Source of the DNA: an uncultured Lachnospiraceae bacterium
GTDB taxonomy: Bacteria; Bacillota; Clostridia; Lachnospirales; Lachnospiraceae
Direction: 5' to 3'
Assembly (NCBI GenBank): GCA_947626505.1
Contig: CANQSN010000003.1
Span: 1-64,000, forward strand
DNA length: 64,000 nucleotides
This document shows positions 30,105 to 40,584 of the stretch, piece after piece. The position numbers and the translations under genes are program-made. The first letter of the stretch is position 1. The number at the start of each line of letters is the position of its first letter. The notes below the pieces were generated by a model. The model searched no databases. It was not told where the DNA came from and saw only the letters and a list, made by a program, of their open reading frames with translations.

Positions 30105-30956
30105 CTATATGCTATTGCGAAGACACACTTCACCGCTGCACTCCATAACAGGATTTTCACGAATAACCTCTCCTACGCTGTCTGCTGTAATCTTCCCTGA
30201 TTTGGGATTTTTTATGGAAATAATATGTCCTTTAACATCCGCCTGCACATCAGAATATTCAAAAGCCAAATCCGTATCAACCATTGTGCAGTTAATCAGC
30301 TTAAGGTTGCTGCAATAGCAAAGCGGCTGCGTGCCGATAATTTCGCAATTAATAAGGGTAAGTCCATCGGAAAACCATGCAAGATACTCTCCCTTTACCA
30401 CGCTGTTTTGCACTGTTACATCTTTACTGTGCCAAAATGCATCCTTTGTATCTAAGTAACTGTCTGTAATACTAAGCTTCTCCATATACTGGAAAGAATA
30501 TTTACCGCTCATTTTTACATTATTAAGGCTTACATTTTTGCTGTCCAAAAAAATGTACTCTGAATCAATCTTTGTATCCTCCAATACAATATCGCTGCTC
30601 TTCCATCCAAATTCAGGCGAATTGACTCTGCATTTTTCAAGCCTTATATCATGACATTCCCTGACTGCCTTTATTCCATTAAGCTCGCAGTCCTCAATCA
30701 AGCCATGCTGCGCATACCATATAGCCGCTCTCGTATACTCATCCATTTTGCAATTCTTCATTTTAAATTCTTTTACATGCCAAACAGGATATCTAAGTGA
30801 AAAACTGCAATCCGTCAAAACAATATCTCTTGATTCCTTCAAAGCAGATTCTCCGTCCGCCGGCCCCGCAAAGGTACAATTTCTAATATCGCACCCTTTT
30901 GAAAAATATAACGCCCGTTCTTCGTCAAACTGCTTGTTTTCAATTATTTTTCTCAT
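30105..30956 (-). CDS. DUF3737-type right-handed beta-helix protein
   Basis: Short beta-helix repeats (DIRNCTFAGPADGESALKESRDIVLTDCSFSLRYPVWHVKEF...). ATG 30956 with ggagg RBS. Confidence 0.85.
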   Translation of the reverse strand: MRKIIENKQFDEERALYFSKGCDIRNCTFAGPADGESALKESRDIVLTDCSFSLRYPVWHVKEFKMKNCKMDEYTRAAIWYAQHGLIEDCELNGIKAVRECHDIRLEKCRVNSPEFGWKSSDIVLEDTKIDSEYIFLDSKNVSLNNVKMSGKYSFQYMEKLSITDSYLDTKDAFWHSKDVTVQNSVVKGEYLAWFSDGLTLINCEIIGTQPLCYCSNLKLINCTMVDTDLAFEYSDVQADVKGHIISIKNPKSGKITADSVGEVIRENPVMECSGEVCLRNSI

Positions 30957-31138
30957 TTTATATTCCTCCAAAACTATTAATTAAAAAATATATAAGCTGT
31001 TTTCTAAGATATAACGGATAAATATGCAAAACATGCCTTCCGACTATATTATATATTATTTTACATAATATACAAATACTTAATCAGCATAACATTATAT
31101 GCCCAATATATCAATAATACAATTTAATGTCAAAAAAT

Positions 31139-31173
31139 AAAAGGCATAAGCCGCCATATTGCTTATGCCTTTT
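31139..31173 (-). terminator. Terminator after DUF6033-like gene 1
   Basis: aaaaggcataag-ccgccatattg-cttatgcctttt. Confidence 0.75.
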
Positions 31174-31179
31174 ATAAGA

Positions 31180-32463
31180 TTACATCATGATATTTATAGT
31201 AAGCCTGTTCTGCTCCTCCTCGCTTTGATACCTGCTCATCTGCATAATCTCCTGCTGCCTTTTTTGCGCTCTCTTAATCATTGCCTTTACCTTTTTTACT
31301 TCTGCTTCATCGCACATACCCTGCTTTAATCCCGACTCGCAATCATCCAAATCCTTTTCAAGCAGTGTAAATACCATCTTAATGTCTGCGACGGTCTGTG
31401 CGCTTGATATCTGCGCCGCTCTCTTTCCTTCCGGAAATGTTACGCTGCTCTTGCTTTCCTCTGTCTCTATCTCATCTTTCTCCCGAATTAAATTTTCTTC
31501 TGTGTCGTCTTTTTTATCAGATTTGCCGGATTCTTCTATAGCTTCACCGTCCGGCTGCGCTTTTTCCTCGTTTTCATCTATTATATTATCACCGTCAGTT
31601 TTATCGTTAATCTCGTAAATATCCTCTGCCGATTGATATTTTCCGCCCTCTGCCCTAAGCTGCTCCATAGCTTCGTTCAAGGCGTCCTGCTTTAGTTTTT
31701 CCTCTGCCTTTTTACGCTCTCTTTTCTTCTCCGCCCGTTTTTCTTCCCTTTCTTCAGCAGCCTTCTTAGCCTCCTTACGTTTTTTCAAACGCTTTTCCTC
31801 CAGCCTTGCGGCATTCAGCTTGCGATCTCTTGCGGCAGATTTTGCCGGATCAATATTGTCATATAAAAAGCTCATACTCCTTACCTGTACGTGGGAATCC
31901 GAACTGGAAAACGGATGGTCAGACATGCCGCTGCCCCGATAAGGGATACCGTCCGCCCCCGCATATTTGCGGTTTTCCTCGCACAATGAGAAAATGCTGC
32001 CTACAATGTGTGACGTCACATTCCTTCCATCGCTGTATTTTAATGTGTAGCCTGCTCCCGAACTAAGCTCGGCGTCCATAAGTCCATACACCTTTGCCCT
32101 GTAATCCGCATCCTTTGCCATTTTCTCAAGATTCTTCTCATCAATGTACAAATAGTGCTTTCCTGCCCTCACCTCCTTAGGCTCATGGTCAGTTAAAGTA
32201 TACTGTGAAAACAACTCCCCTATCTGTTTTTTTAACTCGTCAACAGTAAGAATATCCTCACCCTTGCTTTTTATCTGTGATGCATAATATGACACTGCCT
32301 CCTTCTTGTAATTTTGTATTGCAGTGTTCATATCCTCCAAATATGTATACGCCTTTTTTGTATTCCATTTGGGACGTTTCGCACTCCCTGCGCTTTTTGC
32401 GGTTGCATTTGCCCCAGCCACAACGCTTTCTCCATAATAACTTCCTGTCATTCCAACCGTCAT
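31180..32463 (-). CDS. DUF6033-like protein with long K/E-rich helical region
   Basis: HYLYIDEKNLEKMAKDADYRAKVYGLMDAE core, then RKLNAARLEEKRLKKRKEAKKAAEEREEKRAEKKRERKKAEEKLKQ coiled-coil-like stretch. Confidence 0.6.
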   Translation of the reverse strand: MTVGMTGSYYGESVVAGANATAKSAGSAKRPKWNTKKAYTYLEDMNTAIQNYKKEAVSYYASQIKSKGEDILTVDELKKQIGELFSQYTLTDHEPKEVRAGKHYLYIDEKNLEKMAKDADYRAKVYGLMDAELSSGAGYTLKYSDGRNVTSHIVGSIFSLCEENRKYAGADGIPYRGSGMSDHPFSSSDSHVQVRSMSFLYDNIDPAKSAARDRKLNAARLEEKRLKKRKEAKKAAEEREEKRAEKKRERKKAEEKLKQDALNEAMEQLRAEGGKYQSAEDIYEINDKTDGDNIIDENEEKAQPDGEAIEESGKSDKKDDTEENLIREKDEIETEESKSSVTFPEGKRAAQISSAQTVADIKMVFTLLEKDLDDCESGLKQGMCDEAEVKKVKAMIKRAQKRQQEIMQMSRYQSEEEQNRLTINIMM

Positions 32464-32777
32464 ACTTATACCTCCTTGTATCTGTTTACATGTGTAAATG
32501 CCGTTTCCATAAAAAATGCTGCTAATTCCTCTAACAGCCCTTTTCCTGCTTGTAACACTTTATATGTATATCGGATTACGTTTGTAAATAATTAACCGCA
32601 ATTACACATTTTCTTCTAATTCATTTAACGCCGCCTCTAAAACCTCCGATAATTTTACTTTAAATGCTTGACGGATTATAGCGAATATAATACCATTTTA
32701 GAAAATAAACGGGCAGTCAGTTTGAGTTAAACATTTAAAAAATGGGAAAGCTAATTGCACAGACGGAGGATATCTTT

Positions 32778-33338
32778 ATGGGAATAATTGAATTACTGCT
32801 GCTTGCTGTCGGATTGTCTATGGATGCGTTCGCAGTATCTATATGCAAAGGCTTGTCAGTACAAAAGCTCAAGCTAAAACATATACTGCTGACCGGAATT
32901 TATTTTGGCGGATTTCAGGCGTTAATGCCTGTTATAGGTTACTTCGTCGGAAGCAGATTCGCAAAGCTTATATCCGCCTATGACCACTGGATTGTATTTA
33001 TCCTGCTGGCAATTATCGGCGGCAGCATGATTATGGAGGCTTTTGGCGAGGATGAAAATATAGCCCCTGACTTTGGGTTAAAAACGATGCTGATATTAGC
33101 TGTAGCCACCAGTATTGACGCGCTTGCAGTGGGAGTATCCTTTGCATTTTTAAAAGTAAACATTATATATGCCGCTTCCATAATCGGTGTAACAACATAT
33201 CTTTTCTCAGCAATAGGAATAAAGATTGGCAACATCTTTGGAAGCAAATACAAATCAAAGGCAGAGATAGCCGGAGGTCTTATACTTATTTGCATTGGAA
33301 TAAAGGTTTTGTTAGAGCATTTAGGAATTATAAGCTGA
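32778..33338 (+). CDS. mntP: Manganese efflux pump MntP
   Basis: [20 protein letters not shown] ... [22 protein letters not shown] 32778 preceded by ggagga (track start 32742). Confidence 0.92.
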   Translation: MGIIELLLLAVGLSMDAFAVSICKGLSVQKLKLKHILLTGIYFGGFQALMPVIGYFVGSRFAKLISAYDHWIVFILLAIIGGSMIMEAFGEDENIAPDFGLKTMLILAVATSIDALAVGVSFAFLKVNIIYAASIIGVTTYLFSAIGIKIGNIFGSKYKSKAEIAGGLILICIGIKVLLEHLGIIS

Positions 33339-33398
33339 TTTTTTGTATAATCTAACGCAATATAACATAGAATAAAAGAAAAAAGGGTTATTAACTAA

Positions 33399-34466
33399 AT
33401 GACAAGCCAAATATTACCTTATTATGTAACAGCAAACAGTTCAAGCGGACTGTATAATCTGCTGGAAACAAATCTTCATGACTGCCAGACCGTCTATGTA
33501 TTGACCGGTCCCAGCACAGTTCTTCACGAGGAGATTCTATCGCGTTTTCAAGAGGAGGTTTTAGATACCGTTCCTGAGCTTGAATGTATATATTCTTCGA
33601 CTCATCCTGATAAATTAAACGGTATTTTAATTCCTTCCATGAAAAAAGCGGTACTGTCAGAAAATATTGTTCCCAAGCAGCTTAACAATTCTTCTTATAA
33701 GCCGGAAACAATAGATACTTCATCTATTTTCCAACCTATATCGGATAGTGATAAAACATACTGTAAAAAATGCAGCGAGCTTGAGAGCGCTTCCTATGAA
33801 AATGCATATAAAAATTTTGAAAAAGCCATTAAAATTCATGACGAATGGGAAGCTGTCTATATAAGTAACATGAATTTTGAAGCTGCAGAAGATTATACCA
33901 AAGAGATTATATCCATGATGATACCGCTGCCATTATCCAAATCGGAAGGCTATATTAAACATAGATTCTTTGGCGGAGCCACCTATAAGGGTTCTGTCGA
34001 CTTTGTACAAGAAATTACAAAAAATCTAAGCAAACGCTATTTTATAAAGGGACGTCCGGGTTCCGGAAAATCCACTATAATGAAAAAAATCGCCGCCTTC
34101 GGAGAACAAAATGGCTATAATGTAGAAGTATATCACTGCGGTTTTGATCCTAAAAGTCTGGATATGGTAGTAATACCGGCTTTAAAATGCTGTATTTTTG
34201 ATAGTACAGCCCCGCATGAGTATTTCCCTGATTCCGAGCGGGATGAAATAGTAGACGTATATGCTAAGCTTATTACTGCCGGTACAGATGAAAAATATCA
34301 AGCGCAGCTAAAGGATATAACCTCGCGCTATAATGCATTGGTGCAGGAAGGAATAATACACTTGTCTAAGGCAAAGGATTATGGAGACGATTTTGAAAAC
34401 ACATATATGCGCTATGCAGATAAAACGAAACTTCCCGAAATATTAGAGAAACTAAAACAGCAATAA
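33399..34466 (+). CDS. P-loop ATPase/nucleotide kinase-like protein
   Basis: YFIKGRPGSGKSTIMKKIAAFGEQNGYNVEVYHCGFDPKSLDMVVIP Walker A; resembles the PRK06851-type family. Confidence 0.7.
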   Translation: MTSQILPYYVTANSSSGLYNLLETNLHDCQTVYVLTGPSTVLHEEILSRFQEEVLDTVPELECIYSSTHPDKLNGILIPSMKKAVLSENIVPKQLNNSSYKPETIDTSSIFQPISDSDKTYCKKCSELESASYENAYKNFEKAIKIHDEWEAVYISNMNFEAAEDYTKEIISMMIPLPLSKSEGYIKHRFFGGATYKGSVDFVQEITKNLSKRYFIKGRPGSGKSTIMKKIAAFGEQNGYNVEVYHCGFDPKSLDMVVIPALKCCIFDSTAPHEYFPDSERDEIVDVYAKLITAGTDEKYQAQLKDITSRYNALVQEGIIHLSKAKDYGDDFENTYMRYADKTKLPEILEKLKQQ

Positions 34467-34492
34467 AATTACTCTATAAAACTATATAAATT

Positions 34493-34528
34493 GAGGGACA
34501 GAAGAATCACACAATTATCTGTCCCTTA
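34493..34528. terminator. Hairpin between convergent genes
   Basis: agggacag ... ctgtccctt inverted repeat. Confidence 0.6.
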
Positions 34529-34545
34529 TTATATCTTTATATATG

Positions 34546-35385
34546 CTAGTACTCATCTAAAAAATGGTGTTTTACACCGTCCTTCTTATATGCAATCACA
34601 GTGCTTAAATTAACATTTTCCACACTCTTAAAAATATTGCTTTCAACAAAAGGATTAGTCTTCTTCATCTCCTGAATCAAACGTTTTACCTCTAACCGCT
34701 TTGAAGTGTTCTCCTCGTTCTGCTCATTTGCGCAATTCTCTGTAAAACGACAGGCGCACTGTAAAAACTGCAAATGATTATAATCCCGCCATGCCTTAAT
34801 ATGCTCCTCCCTTATAAGATACATGGGACGTATCAGCTCCATTCCCGTAAAATTGGTACTCTTAAGCTTCGGCATCATGGTTTGCACCTGCGCTCCAAAA
34901 AGCATTCCCATTAAAATTGTCTCAATAACATCATCATAGTGATGTCCAAGGGCAATCTTGTTACAGCCAATCTCCTTAGCCTGACTATATAAATATCCTC
35001 TACGCATTCTTGCACAGAGGTAACATGGAGACTTCTCCACATTATAAACAGAGCCGAAAATATCCGTCTCAAAAACCGTAACCGGAATATTAAGCTTTTT
35101 TGCATTTGCCTCTATCATTTCACGATTCTTAGGACTGTACCCCGGATCCATAACTAAAAACTTCATCTCAAACGGTACCTTGTTGTGCAGTCTAAGCTCC
35201 TGAAAAAGCTTTGCCATCAGCATTGAATCCTTACCGCCCGATATGCACACAGCGATTCTGTCTCCCGCCTGAACAAGGTCATATGTTCTCACTGCCTTAG
35301 TAAACCTGCACCATATATTCTTATGAAACTTTTTTCGGATACTTTTCTCCACTTCCTTATGAAATTCTTCCTTCTCCTCTGCCAT
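34546..35385 (-). CDS. TtcA/TilS-superfamily PP-loop tRNA thiolation protein
   Basis: AVCISGGKDSMLMAKLF PP-loop; CYLCARMRRG CxxC; ALGHHYDDVIETILMG. Confidence 0.88.
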   Translation of the reverse strand: MAEEKEEFHKEVEKSIRKKFHKNIWCRFTKAVRTYDLVQAGDRIAVCISGGKDSMLMAKLFQELRLHNKVPFEMKFLVMDPGYSPKNREMIEANAKKLNIPVTVFETDIFGSVYNVEKSPCYLCARMRRGYLYSQAKEIGCNKIALGHHYDDVIETILMGMLFGAQVQTMMPKLKSTNFTGMELIRPMYLIREEHIKAWRDYNHLQFLQCACRFTENCANEQNEENTSKRLEVKRLIQEMKKTNPFVESNIFKSVENVNLSTVIAYKKDGVKHHFLDEY

Positions 35386-35474
35386 TGACGTCTCCTAACC
35401 ATTTCTACATATATTAAGTCCGTCAACATTATAACACTATTTAAAGCTCATTTGCAATCTGTCTGTTTGCCATA

Positions 35475-37343
35475 TTAAAAATAAATAACCACTGTAACAG
35501 CATTCTCCCCGCTAACCATTTCACATGACATTTGATGAGCGTCTAATATCCCTTTGACAATTGAAAGCCCTACGCCGCCGCCCTGCTCATTGCTTCTTGC
35601 AAAGTCATTTTTCACAAAGGCGTCAAAAGCCTTTCTGCAAAATTCAGCCGGCAGGCTTACTCCCGTATTTTGCACCGACATGCATTTTTCTTCAATATCA
35701 ACTGTTATATGGGCGTTTTCAGGCGAATATTTAATTGCGTTTATAAAAATATTTGAAAGCGCCCTTGAAAATAAGCTGCGATCTATCATAAGCGTTACGT
35801 CGCCGTCAATATCCATTGTAATATTCTTTTTCTCCATTGCCGCTTCATAGAGCGCCCTTATTTCTTCCGCCAGAGCTGCCAGCGATACCTTTTCCTTGTG
35901 CAGCGCCATTTCTGAATCCTGCGTATTGGCCAAATGCAGAATATCCATTACAAGCCGGTTCATATAATCGACATTTTCAATGATTGCGTCCGCATAATGC
36001 TCCCGCTTGTCGCTGCGTATATTTTCTTTTAAATTTTCAGCGTATCCGGACAATATCATGAGAGGGCTTTTTAAATCATGCGCCATGGCGTTTGTGGTAA
36101 TTCTCCTGTAATTTTCAATTTCCCATCTTGCCTTTGACTTTTGAAAATAGCTGTTAGCGACAATAATACATACTACAAACGGAATAAAAAGCCATAAGAG
36201 CCACGCTAAAAGAATATGTTTACTATATTTTTTCATAATATTTAAGTTTGTTTCCACCATGATATAGACCTTTTTAGAGGGCATATTAAGCAATGCGTTT
36301 TTGAGCGGAATTATGCCATCCGGCGTCGTTATATCATTTTCGACGGTGCGGACATTATCTATTCTTTCATACAATTCTACAGAATCGCTGCTTAATATGT
36401 AAAGCTCTCCGCCTTCTGTCATCTGTTCTTCTACCGGCATATAAGAAACCGTACCGTCTTCTGTCTCATAAGAATTCTCCTCAAGCTTCGTGGAATAATT
36501 CTTTCTTAACGACTTCAATGCATTACTTCCAAATTCTGAGCCGCCGACCATAGAGCCTACCATCCTCCAATTTATTCCATCCATTTTAATATGTTCATAT
36601 CCGCTTGTATTCTTTGGCGAAGCGTCAAATGTATCAACGAGCTTTATATATTCATTTAAAACTTCACCCTCCTCTTTTTCGGAAGACTCATTCTTCCCAA
36701 CCGATTCATATTCGATTACATCTTCATGCCAATCTGTTTTACTCTTATAGACTTCAATAATTCCCGGCACTAAAGCCTTTACTCCATTTTCTTCTTTTAA
36801 ATATATATCCCTTACTCTAAGCTCATAATCGTCCATTCCTTCATAGTGTTTAATAAATTCCATAAGCCTGTTATTATCTTCCAACGCATAAGAATAGACG
36901 CATAAGCGTTCATTTTTTATATCTTTAACTATCATCAGCATACTTTTTGCAGAGTCGCATATAATTTCCCATTTGCCCGATGAATTTTTCTCTGCAATAA
37001 CCGCCGCAGTATCAAAGTCGTGAACAAAAACGCCAATATTATAAATTAAGCTTCTCATATATTTATCATATATCTCATCTAATTCTTTATCGGAACCCGC
37101 TTCCTCCGCCTCATCCAAATACGTTTGATTTATATTATCAATTCTAATATTAAGGGTTTGCGTCAATAACGTATGCTCATCCTCCGCCTCTTTTTGCTTA
37201 TACATATAAAAATTAACTATAATCCCAATACCTATAATGATAAATACGCACATAACCGGCAGAGCGATATTTATAAATATTTTTTTAAATACCGGCGGCG
37301 CCGGCCTGTTTACCTTATGTTTTGATTTATTTTTACGCTTCAT
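35475..37343 (-). CDS. Membrane sensor histidine kinase
   Basis: Two TM segments flanking an extracellular domain; TNAMAHDLKSPLMILSGYAENL H-box; GGGVGLSIVKGIL. Confidence 0.92.
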   Translation of the reverse strand: MKRKNKSKHKVNRPAPPVFKKIFINIALPVMCVFIIIGIGIIVNFYMYKQKEAEDEHTLLTQTLNIRIDNINQTYLDEAEEAGSDKELDEIYDKYMRSLIYNIGVFVHDFDTAAVIAEKNSSGKWEIICDSAKSMLMIVKDIKNERLCVYSYALEDNNRLMEFIKHYEGMDDYELRVRDIYLKEENGVKALVPGIIEVYKSKTDWHEDVIEYESVGKNESSEKEEGEVLNEYIKLVDTFDASPKNTSGYEHIKMDGINWRMVGSMVGGSEFGSNALKSLRKNYSTKLEENSYETEDGTVSYMPVEEQMTEGGELYILSSDSVELYERIDNVRTVENDITTPDGIIPLKNALLNMPSKKVYIMVETNLNIMKKYSKHILLAWLLWLFIPFVVCIIVANSYFQKSKARWEIENYRRITTNAMAHDLKSPLMILSGYAENLKENIRSDKREHYADAIIENVDYMNRLVMDILHLANTQDSEMALHKEKVSLAALAEEIRALYEAAMEKKNITMDIDGDVTLMIDRSLFSRALSNIFINAIKYSPENAHITVDIEEKCMSVQNTGVSLPAEFCRKAFDAFVKNDFARSNEQGGGVGLSIVKGILDAHQMSCEMVSGENAVTVVIYF

Positions 37344-37345
37344 GG

Positions 37346-38023
37346 CTATTCCTCCATTCTATATCCCTTTGAAAATACAGTTTTAATTTGAGAACCGCAT
37401 GGGCCCAATGCTCTGCGGAGCTTTTTAATATGGTTATCAACCACCCTGTCGCTTCCCTCAAAATCATATCCCCAGATACGAATAAGCAATTCTTCCCTGC
37501 CCGCCACAGAATTTTTGTGTTCCATCAAATATTTAAGTAAACTGTATAGCTTAGGCGTAAGCTCAACTGTATCGCCATTTGCTGTCACCTTCATTTCCCG
37601 AACGTCAAGGCAAATGCCGCCTACCGTCATTTTTTCCGACAGCGCCATTCCTTTAGAGCGTTTAAGCAAAACTTTTATTTTAGCGTAGAGTTCAGCCAGA
37701 GAAAACGGTTTCACCACATAATCATCACATCCCAATTCATATCCATAAAGCCTGTCCTCCTCCCTTCCTCTTGCAGTGATAAAAATAATCGGCGCGGCGC
37801 TGTTTATTCTAATCTGCCGGCACAAAGAAAATCCATCTCCCTCAGGAATCATTACATCAAGTAAAATCAGGTCAAATTCATATTCATAAAGCGCCTCCTC
37901 CGCCTCGCCTGCTGTAAATGCGCTTATTATGTCCATCTGTCCGCCGCTCTTTGCAGCGACATAATCACTTATTATTTCCTGAATGTGAGTATCATCCTCC
38001 ACCAGCAGCAATCTATAACTCAT
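37346..38023 (-). CDS. OmpR-family response regulator
   Basis: LLLVEDDTHIQ, LILLDVMIPEGDGF, winged-helix GREELLIRIWGYDFEGSDRVVDNHIKKLRRALG; ATG 38023 with aggagg RBS. Confidence 0.93.
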   Translation of the reverse strand: MSYRLLLVEDDTHIQEIISDYVAAKSGGQMDIISAFTAGEAEEALYEYEFDLILLDVMIPEGDGFSLCRQIRINSAAPIIFITARGREEDRLYGYELGCDDYVVKPFSLAELYAKIKVLLKRSKGMALSEKMTVGGICLDVREMKVTANGDTVELTPKLYSLLKYLMEHKNSVAGREELLIRIWGYDFEGSDRVVDNHIKKLRRALGPCGSQIKTVFSKGYRMEE

Positions 38024-38120
38024 ATCCGCTCCTCCTTCTAAATTTGTCCTTGTTTTTCCCCTCACTATAAAAATAACACAAAATTGTATCCTAAATATAT
38101 CCTTATCCTTAATTAAACAA

Positions 38121-38180
38121 AAAAATACTCCCTTTAGCGGATAATATCTTGGTATTATACTGCCAAAGAGAGTATTTTAA
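38121..38180 (-). terminator. Imperfect hairpin downstream of DUF6033-like gene 2
   Basis: aatactccctttagc ... gccaaagagagtatttt with A-run (U-tract on minus). Confidence 0.5.
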
Positions 38181-38183
38181 TTT

Positions 38184-39050
38184 TTATGCCTGCACATCTA
38201 CATTTGCACCGGCTGCGCTCTGCCCTTTTGCAGCCGCCTTTTTTGCACAATCCTCCTTTGCTCCATCAATCATTATTTGTACCTCGTCATGGTCCATGAA
38301 AATAATTCCGTCTTCTGATTCATTCATTTTCTCTGCCAGTAAACGTTCTGCCTTCTCAGTAGATGAAAGTACGTCTTTATCTTCTTTACTATTACCATCT
38401 ACCATTGTGTCTTCCTTATCTGCCGCCTTCTCCTGCCTTTTCTCCTCTAATACCTCTTTTAATTCCTCTTTCTTTTTAGCTGCTTTTTCCCTTGTTTTTT
38501 CAATAAGCTCCTTTACATTCTTCTCCGCCTGCTTACGAAGCTTTTCATTTAATATATCCTTCCTTACTGTCATTGCAGCATGGGTGTAATTGCCATTTTC
38601 ATCAATATACCAATTATCAAATACACACTCGTGTCCAAAGCTTTTTGTAGCTGCCTGTGCGTAATTAGAAGCCCTTTCAATATCCTTAAGCCGCTGTACA
38701 TACTTCTTTTCTAACTCAGGATCATTCTGCATTTTCTCTAAAAGCTCCGGATTTATAACTATGGTATGTACATTTTTCATTCTTCCTATAGTCAAACCCA
38801 TTCCCGATTCCAACTTCATGGAATGAACCTGCTTTTGCAGTTTCTTTAAATATTCTTCTGTTTTTTCTTTATTACTGCTCTTAGATGTTTCTTTTGCCTC
38901 GTAAGTCTTTACTGCCTCGCCTTTTTTCTCTGTCCTTACGTCTAATGTCTCATCCGCATTTAAATCTTTAGCTGCTTTTCTTACGCTGCTAATTCCCATC
39001 GCATTCTGCACTGCATAACTGCTGTAGCTGTTTGTAATCTCCATTGCCAT
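38184..39050 (-). CDS. DUF6033-like protein 2
   Basis: TIVINPELLEKMQNDPELEKKYVQRLKDIE core parallels 31180..32463; K/E-rich helical region follows. Confidence 0.6.
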   Translation of the reverse strand: MAMEITNSYSSYAVQNAMGISSVRKAAKDLNADETLDVRTEKKGEAVKTYEAKETSKSSNKEKTEEYLKKLQKQVHSMKLESGMGLTIGRMKNVHTIVINPELLEKMQNDPELEKKYVQRLKDIERASNYAQAATKSFGHECVFDNWYIDENGNYTHAAMTVRKDILNEKLRKQAEKNVKELIEKTREKAAKKKEELKEVLEEKRQEKAADKEDTMVDGNSKEDKDVLSSTEKAERLLAEKMNESEDGIIFMDHDEVQIMIDGAKEDCAKKAAAKGQSAAGANVDVQA

Positions 39051-39105
39051 AATTTTTTCCTCCTTGACTTTATAATGAATTCCATTTCTTAAAATAATAT
39101 AAATT

Positions 39106-40584
39106 TTAATACAAGCTTCCCTTTAACATAACCGACAATATAAATACCCCGTTGTCCGCTATGCAATCCATATCGCCCTCGTATTTTAATGCGCAGCGGC
39201 GGATATTTCTAAGACCAATACCATGAATGCCCTCCTCTTTTTTTGTTGAGCATGGGTATCCGTCGTTTCCCCATATTATACTTCCATCAAAACTATTCTC
39301 AATCTCAATAAAAAACATTTGATTCTTCCAAAATGACTTAATTTTTATATAAGTTTCCCTATCCGGATTTTTTAAATGTAATTTCCTGCAAGCTTCAATT
39401 GCATTGTCAAGTCCGTTATTTAAAATAATACCTATATCATAGGCTCTTACATTAACCTTATCGCTCAAAAGAAAGTCCTGCGTATCAAGAATAATGCCAT
39501 AAACCTCCTTTGCTGCATAATGAAACTTACTGCTTATAACTGCATCGCTCACTACATTTCCGGTTTGTATCCTTTGTTCCAAATTGTCAAGCTGGCTCTG
39601 CATATCCTGAAAAAATTGCAGCATTTCCCCATTATCCTTTTCAGGGTTCTGCTCTTTTTTGTTTTCCCCGTACTCCGGTTTTTGTACTGTAAGCATTTTC
39701 TCCATAACAGCCATCTGATTTTTCATATCATGCTTTACCTTGCTGAAGCTTTCATAAAAATGTTCCATCTCCGTCATGGAATTCTGCATTTGCAAAATCT
39801 GGTTTTTAAGCACCTGCTCCTTTATATTCTGTTCAGTAAGTCCCATAACGTCCTGCTGAAGCTTAAAGCCATACAAAATTGTCAGCCATGACATCAAAAA
39901 AATTGTGGTAATCAGCGTATATATACTTACATAATTATCATAGTAAATAATGTTTTCCCTTTCATTTATCAGTTGTATAATCAGATAGGAAATCACAGAT
40001 GTAAAGCTTCCCATAAATGGCAGCAGCATATAAGAAATCATTTCCTTTACGCTTTTTCTGTCAAACGCATACTTATAATTTTTCGCTATTATTTTAACTG
40101 AAATGTATAATACCGCTAAAATAAAAACCTTTTCGGAAAAATTCAGTATATCAATCAGCAGATAAATAAACTTCTGATTATTCATTTCATCTATAACCAT
40201 CGCCAAATGGTCAATAAGGTACATTAAGACTAGTTTTATCCCCAATCCAATCTGCGCGGATATAAATCTTAACGCCATATAAACCAGAGTTACAAACAAC
40301 TTTACCGTCTGTCTGCCGCAATATAAAAAATTGCTTATAAAATATGCAATAAGCATCTGTAATCCAAGTACAAGTACCTGTTTACTTAGTGAATTGGAAA
40401 AAGCTGAAAGCGCGGCATAACTTAATATCTTTACAACTAAAAGCCATATGGAAACCACTAACAGGCAATTCAGCCATTCCTTTTTTATTCTGCGTTCTCC
40501 AAATTCTTCAAGAAGCATAAAAAGACAGTACCCGTCGACAATGCTTATAAGCAACGCAAAATACGGTTCAATCATTTTATACAT
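39106..40584 (-). CDS. GHKL-domain sensor histidine kinase (agr-like)
   Basis: Multi-TM N-terminus; FSKVKHDMKNQMAVMEK; IILNNGLDNAIEACRK; GIHGIGLRNIRRCALKYEGD. Confidence 0.9.
   Translation of the reverse strand: MYKMIEPYFALLISIVDGYCLFMLLEEFGERRIKKEWLNCLLVVSIWLLVVKILSYAALSAFSNSLSKQVLVLGLQMLIAYFISNFLYCGRQTVKLFVTLVYMALRFISAQIGLGIKLVLMYLIDHLAMVIDEMNNQKFIYLLIDILNFSEKVFILAVLYISVKIIAKNYKYAFDRKSVKEMISYMLLPFMGSFTSVISYLIIQLINERENIIYYDNYVSIYTLITTIFLMSWLTILYGFKLQQDVMGLTEQNIKEQVLKNQILQMQNSMTEMEHFYESFSKVKHDMKNQMAVMEKMLTVQKPEYGENKKEQNPEKDNGEMLQFFQDMQSQLDNLEQRIQTGNVVSDAVISSKFHYAAKEVYGIILDTQDFLLSDKVNVRAYDIGIILNNGLDNAIEACRKLHLKNPDRETYIKIKSFWKNQMFFIEIENSFDGSIIWGNDGYPCSTKKEEGIHGIGLRNIRRCALKYEGDMDCIADNGVFILSVMLKGSLY

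Noticed and set aside
32464-32777. Possible Mn-sensing yybP-ykoY riboswitch upstream of mntP
   Set aside because: Long leader is present, but I could not find the conserved paired loops; only a TTTACA-TG-TGTAAA short palindrome. Needs an Infernal/Rfam scan.
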